From NCBI GenBank assembly GCA_021203745.1, contig JAJQAP010000089.1:1-15846 (forward strand): a DNA stretch of 15,846 bases, given 5' to 3'. The DNA comes from Coprobacillus sp. Lineage in GTDB: Bacteria > Bacillota_I > Bacilli_A > RFN20 > CAG-826. Below the pieces are notes generated by a model. That model ran no database searches, was not told the origin of the DNA, and was given only the letters and a program-made list of their open reading frames with translations. Shown here piece by piece: positions 12,958-15,846 of the stretch. Position 1 is the first letter of the stretch; every line of letters starts with the position of its first letter. The position numbers and the translations under genes are program-made.

Positions 12958-13720
12958 TCCAGTCGTTATTAAATCTTCTCGAGAAATCGAATTAATGCGT
13001 GTCGCTGGACAAGTTGTCGCTAAAGTATTTAGCGAACTTGAAAAGGAATGCCGTCCTGGAGTGTCCACTCTATATCTATCAAGAAAAGGAGAGGAAATAA
13101 TCCGAGAGGCAGGATGCAGCCCGACATTTAAAGGCTATGGTGGATTTCCAGAAGCCTTATGTGTCTCGGTCAACGACACATTAATTCATGGAATCCCTAC
13201 ATCTTCAATCATCTTAAAAGATGGTGATATTGTCTCGCTCGATGTAGGAGCAACCTATCAAGGCTACTGTTGTGATGCCTGTCGTACATTCCCTGTTGGG
13301 ATATGTAACGAAAAAGCTCTTCAACTCATTAAAGATACACAAGATTCATTCTGGTATTCAATTGAAGGACTTAAAGAGGGCACACAACTAGGAACCATCT
13401 GCCATAGGGTGCAGGAATACTGTGAGAAACGTCATTATTCCTTACCCCGAGAGTATACCGGTCACGGATGTGGAACCACACTTCATGAAGGTCCCGCTAT
13501 CCCTAACTGTGGCACCGCAAATACTGGTTTAATGCTTAAGAGTGGTATGACACTATGTATTGAACCAATGGTGTGTCAAGGTAAACCAAAACTCAGAACC
13601 CTCTCCGATGGATGGACAACCAAAACCAAAGATGGGAAATTAAGTGCTCACTACGAAAATACAGTGCTTGTCACCAAAGATGGATATGAAGTATTAACAG
13701 TACCTAAGGAGGGTAGGTAA
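12950..13720 (+). CDS. map: Type I methionine aminopeptidase
   Basis: 256 residues from the chosen start. Metal ligands are visible at D98, D109, H172, E205 and E236, with substrate-contact histidines H80 and H179; the signature is GHGCGTTLHEGPAIPN (171-186). The enzyme removes the initiator Met from new proteins at the ribosome. ATG 12950 overlaps the adk stop and is only about 5 residues longer than typical; an in-frame ATG at 12917 would add 11 residues unlike the family. GAGGAG lies 16 nt before the chosen ATG, rather far, so coupling to adk termination is likely. The protein has 13 cysteines, unusually many. Confidence 0.95.
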   Translation: MADPVVIKSSREIELMRVAGQVVAKVFSELEKECRPGVSTLYLSRKGEEIIREAGCSPTFKGYGGFPEALCVSVNDTLIHGIPTSSIILKDGDIVSLDVGATYQGYCCDACRTFPVGICNEKALQLIKDTQDSFWYSIEGLKEGTQLGTICHRVQEYCEKRHYSLPREYTGHGCGTTLHEGPAIPNCGTANTGLMLKSGMTLCIEPMVCQGKPKLRTLSDGWTTKTKDGKLSAHYENTVLVTKDGYEVLTVPKEGR

Positions 13721-13724
13721 GTTT

Positions 13725-13958
13725 ATGGCAAAAGGAGATTTCATTGAAGTAGAGGCAGAGGTTATTGAGACTCTCCCTAATACTATATTTAGGGTGAGAC
13801 TCGAAAATGGCGCTGTTATAACGGCCACCGTTTCTGGCAAAATCCGATTGAATCACATTCGCATTTTAACAGGTGATAAAGTAACAGTGGAAATCTCTCC
13901 TTATGATTTAACACGGGGCCGAATTACATACAGACATAAAGAAAAGGAAAGTGTATAG
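13725..13958 (+). CDS. infA: Translation initiation factor IF-1
   Basis: 77 residues, a few more than the usual 72. The S1-like OB-fold is complete: DFIEVEAEVIETLPNTIFRV, LENGAVITATVSGKIRLNHI and ILTGDKVTVEISPYDLTRG, ending with RITYRHK. IF-1 binds the A site of the 30S subunit and assists IF-2 and IF-3 in start-site selection. The Shine-Dalgarno AAGGAGGG lies in the end of map, and the gap is 4 nt. The TAG stop is fused to GAGG for rpmJ. Confidence 0.98.
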   Translation: MAKGDFIEVEAEVIETLPNTIFRVRLENGAVITATVSGKIRLNHIRILTGDKVTVEISPYDLTRGRITYRHKEKESV

Positions 13959-13967
13959 GAGGATAAG

Positions 13968-14081
13968 ATGAAAGTCAGAGCATCAGTTAAACCTATTTGT
14001 AACAAATGCCGCGTCATCAAACGTCATGGTAAGGTGATGGTTATTTGTAGTGATCCTAAACACAAACAAAGACAAGGATAG
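13968..14081 (+). CDS. rpmJ: 50S ribosomal protein L36, zinc-binding form
   Basis: A 37-residue gene between infA and rpsM: it begins MKVRASVKPICNKCRVIKRH and ends with the PKHKQRQG segment. The zinc ligands C11, C14, C27 and H32 are present (C-X2-C-X12-C-X4-H). L36 is the smallest 50S protein and stabilises 23S rRNA near the L7/L12 stalk base. TAGGAGG, which includes the infA stop, precedes the ATG by 5 nt. Length and position are exactly as in the Bacillus alpha operon. Confidence 0.97.
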   Translation: MKVRASVKPICNKCRVIKRHGKVMVICSDPKHKQRQG

Positions 14082-14091
14082 GAGATAGGTT

Positions 14092-14466
14092 ATGGCACGT
14101 ATTGTTGGTGTAGATATACCAAATGACAAACCTGTGGGCATTTCTATTACCTATATCTATGGGATAGGAAGAAGCACTGCAGAAAAGATATGTAAAGACG
14201 CTAAAGTTGACTTCGGTATTAGAGTGAAAGATCTCACCGATGACCAATTTAACGCTATACGTATTGAAATTAGTAAATACAAAACAGAAGGTGACCTCAG
14301 AAGAGATGTCGCCTATGATGTAAAAAGATTACAAGAAATTGGATGTTATCGAGGAATTAGACATCGTAAAGGTCTCCCTTGCCACGGGCAAAGGACGAGA
14401 ACCAATGCGAGAACCTGCAAAGGTCCACGTAAGACGATTGCTAATAAGAAGATGGCACCTCGATGA
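14092..14466 (+). CDS. rpsM: 30S ribosomal protein S13
   Basis: 124 residues. MARIVGVDIPNDKPVGISIT, the YGIGRSTAEKIC helix-hairpin-helix and the C-terminal RHRKGLPCHGQRTRTNART segment identify S13. It lies in the 30S head, contacts the P-site tRNA and forms bridges with L5 and 23S rRNA. The usual RGLPVRGQRT is KGLPCHGQRT here. It ends in TGA, a second sign with rpsE and adk that UGA is a stop in this organism. The Shine-Dalgarno is the modest TAGGAGA overlapping the rpmJ stop. Confidence 0.98.
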   Translation: MARIVGVDIPNDKPVGISITYIYGIGRSTAEKICKDAKVDFGIRVKDLTDDQFNAIRIEISKYKTEGDLRRDVAYDVKRLQEIGCYRGIRHRKGLPCHGQRTRTNARTCKGPRKTIANKKMAPR

Positions 14467-14486
14467 TGTGAAAGGAGAATTAATTT

Positions 14487-14876
14487 ATGCCTAGTAAATC
14501 AAATACTCGTAAGAAAAAAATTAAGCGCTCCTTCACGCATGGAGTGGCGCATATTCATTCAACCTTTAATAACACCATTATTACCATTACCGATGAACAA
14601 GGTAACACTCTTACTTGGGCTTCAAGTGGTACTGTAAAGTTTAAGGGTTCGAAAAAAGGAACCGCTTATGCCGCACAACTCGCCGCTGAAAGTGCCGGTA
14701 AAGCAGCCTATGATCAAGGTATTAGAACGGTTGATGTGGAAGTCAAAGGTCCAGGACAAGGAAGAGAAGGGTCCATTCGTTCTCTTGCCGCTGCCGGACT
14801 ACAAATTACATCTATCAAAGATGTAACCCCAGTTCCACACAATGGTTGCCGTCCTAGAAAGCAACCTAGAAAGTAA
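14487..14876 (+). CDS. rpsK: 30S ribosomal protein S11
   Basis: 129 residues, normal length. GVAHIHSTFNNTIITITDEQ, the TAYAAQLAAESAGKAAYDQG helix and GPGQGREGSIRSLAAAGLQI are strong family marks, with the basic end HNGCRPRKQPRK. S11 sits on the 30S platform near the Shine-Dalgarno helix and the E site, partnered with S6/S18. AAAGGAG precedes the ATG. A 20-nt gap separates it from rpsM and 18 nt from rpoA; no terminator is seen in either. Confidence 0.98.
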   Translation: MPSKSNTRKKKIKRSFTHGVAHIHSTFNNTIITITDEQGNTLTWASSGTVKFKGSKKGTAYAAQLAAESAGKAAYDQGIRTVDVEVKGPGQGREGSIRSLAAAGLQITSIKDVTPVPHNGCRPRKQPRK

Positions 14877-14894
14877 AGGAGGATATAGTTAAGT

Positions 14895-15846
14895 ATGAAA
14901 ATAGTGGATGCTTTTGAACAATTTGGCATTAAAAGTGCTGACTATGATTCCACAGAGAATTATGGCCGATTTGTTATTGAACCTCTTGAAAGAGGATTTG
15001 GACTAACTATTGGTAATGCCTTACGTCGTGTACTACTCTCCTCACTTCCAGGTGCTTCTATCTATGCGGTAGAAATCGATGGGGCAAAACATGAGTTCTC
15101 CGCTCTCGAAGGAGTGGAAGAAGATGTAACTGAAATTATCCTTAATTTAAAGGATGTCATTCTTCAAATCGATAACGATATCATCGCGGACAATGCTACA
15201 CAATCACTATCAATTAATGTGACTGGACCTGCCACGGTGACCGCAGGAGATATCACAGGATTAAACCTCGATGCCCTTCCTACAGGTGTTAAAGTCATTA
15301 ATCCAGATGTTGAGATTGCCCATCTTACCGAAGGTGGTAAACTCTCAATGAAACTCTACGCTAGAAATGGTAGAGGTTATTTAACAGGAGAGCAAAATAA
15401 AACTCTTCGTCCTAATCTTGCTGTGGGAGTAATCTGTACAGATTCTAACTACTCCCCTGTCAAAAAGGTTAACTATGATGTCACCCAAACCCGTGTTAAA
15501 CACTCCTCAAATTACGATAGTTTAACCCTTGAAGTTTGGACTGATGGTAGTGTTACTCCTCAAGACGCTGTCGCTTTAGCGGCAAAGATTCTTGTCGAGC
15601 ACTTCAATAAATTCGCTAATCTCTCTGAGATTACTCAAGATATCAATATCGAGAAAGATGAAGAAATTATTGAAGAGAATAAGTATGAAAATCTTACCAT
15701 CGAAGATCTCGACTTATCCGTCCGTTCTTATAACTGCTTAAAGAGAGCGGGTATTACCACCGTGGATGAGTTAACAGAACTTAGTGAAGATGATATGATG
15801 AAGTTTAAAAATCTTGGAAAGAAATCCCTTAAGGAAATTAAAGATA
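14895..15846 (+). CDS. rpoA: RNA polymerase alpha subunit (3' end cut by the window)
   Basis: 317 complete codons are visible and the frame stays open at the window edge; a typical alpha of about 314-320 residues suggests only a few to ten codons are missing. The N-terminal dimerisation domain has RFVIEPLERGFGLTIGNALR (25-44) and RVLLSSLPG; the flexible linker is acidic (DEEIIEENKYEN, 255-266); the C-terminal domain LDLSVRSYNCLKRAGI (272-287) includes the Arg equivalent to E. coli R265 that binds UP-element DNA, and NLGKKSLKEIK. That is relevant to the AT-rich palindrome ahead of the operon promoter. AAAGGAGG (14875-14882) lies 12 nt from the ATG, a rather long spacing; a TAG just upstream in frame excludes earlier starts. 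Confidence 0.97.
   Translation, partial: MKIVDAFEQFGIKSADYDSTENYGRFVIEPLERGFGLTIGNALRRVLLSSLPGASIYAVEIDGAKHEFSALEGVEEDVTEIILNLKDVILQIDNDIIADNATQSLSINVTGPATVTAGDITGLNLDALPTGVKVINPDVEIAHLTEGGKLSMKLYARNGRGYLTGEQNKTLRPNLAVGVICTDSNYSPVKKVNYDVTQTRVKHSSNYDSLTLEVWTDGSVTPQDAVALAAKILVEHFNKFANLSEITQDINIEKDEEIIEENKYENLTIEDLDLSVRSYNCLKRAGITTVDELTELSEDDMMKFKNLGKKSLKEIKD

Noticed and set aside
14464..14475. UGA as a Trp codon, as in Mycoplasma
   Set aside because: Reading TGA as Trp would extend rpsM, rpsE and adk beyond their conserved ends, and Trp residues in conserved positions are TGG.

Overview
The window holds almost the whole S10-spc-alpha ribosomal protein supercluster of a low-G+C Bacillota, preceded by a short divergent region. 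Gene order (rpsJ to rpoA), a zinc-type S14, and secY-adk-map-infA-rpmJ lying between the ribosomal genes match the Bacillus-type arrangement. UGA is a real stop (rpsE, adk and rpsM end with it) and Trp is TGG, so this is the standard bacterial code and not the Mycoplasma/Spiroplasma code. Loss of rpmD (L30), Cys-rich housekeeping proteins and long charged tails on ribosomal proteins suggest, by inference only, an anaerobic host-associated Bacilli lineage near the Erysipelotrichales/RF39/Acholeplasmatales group.

Bases 1-518: the last codons of a probable queH (epoxyqueuosine reductase) run on the plus strand and overlap by 12 bp the end of a convergent small flavodoxin-family gene. Bases 519-848 are a divergent control region. 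It holds a minus-strand promoter for the flavodoxin gene, an 18-bp perfect AT palindrome, a good sigma-A-type promoter (TTGACG-17-TATTCT), and a leader of about 123 nt that can fold into a closed structure ahead of rpsJ.

Bases 849-15846: 28 genes, all on the plus strand, with gaps of -14 to 32 nt and no visible internal terminator or strong internal promoter: rpsJ rplC rplD rplW rplB rpsS rplV rpsC rplP rpmC rpsQ rplN rplX rplE rpsN rpsH rplF rplR rpsE rplO secY adk map infA rpmJ rpsM rpsK rpoA (rpoA is cut by the window end). Together they supply much of both ribosomal subunits, initiation factor IF1, the SecY channel, N-terminal Met removal, adenylate balance and the RNA polymerase alpha subunit.

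The most unusual feature is a set of low-complexity charged tails on five ribosomal proteins. L3 (C-terminal), L22 (N-terminal) and S17 (C-terminal) have acidic tails sharing the motif ETPVEE. L5 and S5 have Lys/Ala/Pro/Glu N-terminal tails, and the L5 tail contains a 69-bp tandem repeat. The gene junctions are also stereotyped: many stop codons are fused to the next Shine-Dalgarno (TAAGGAGG), and four junctions are exactly TAATTATG.
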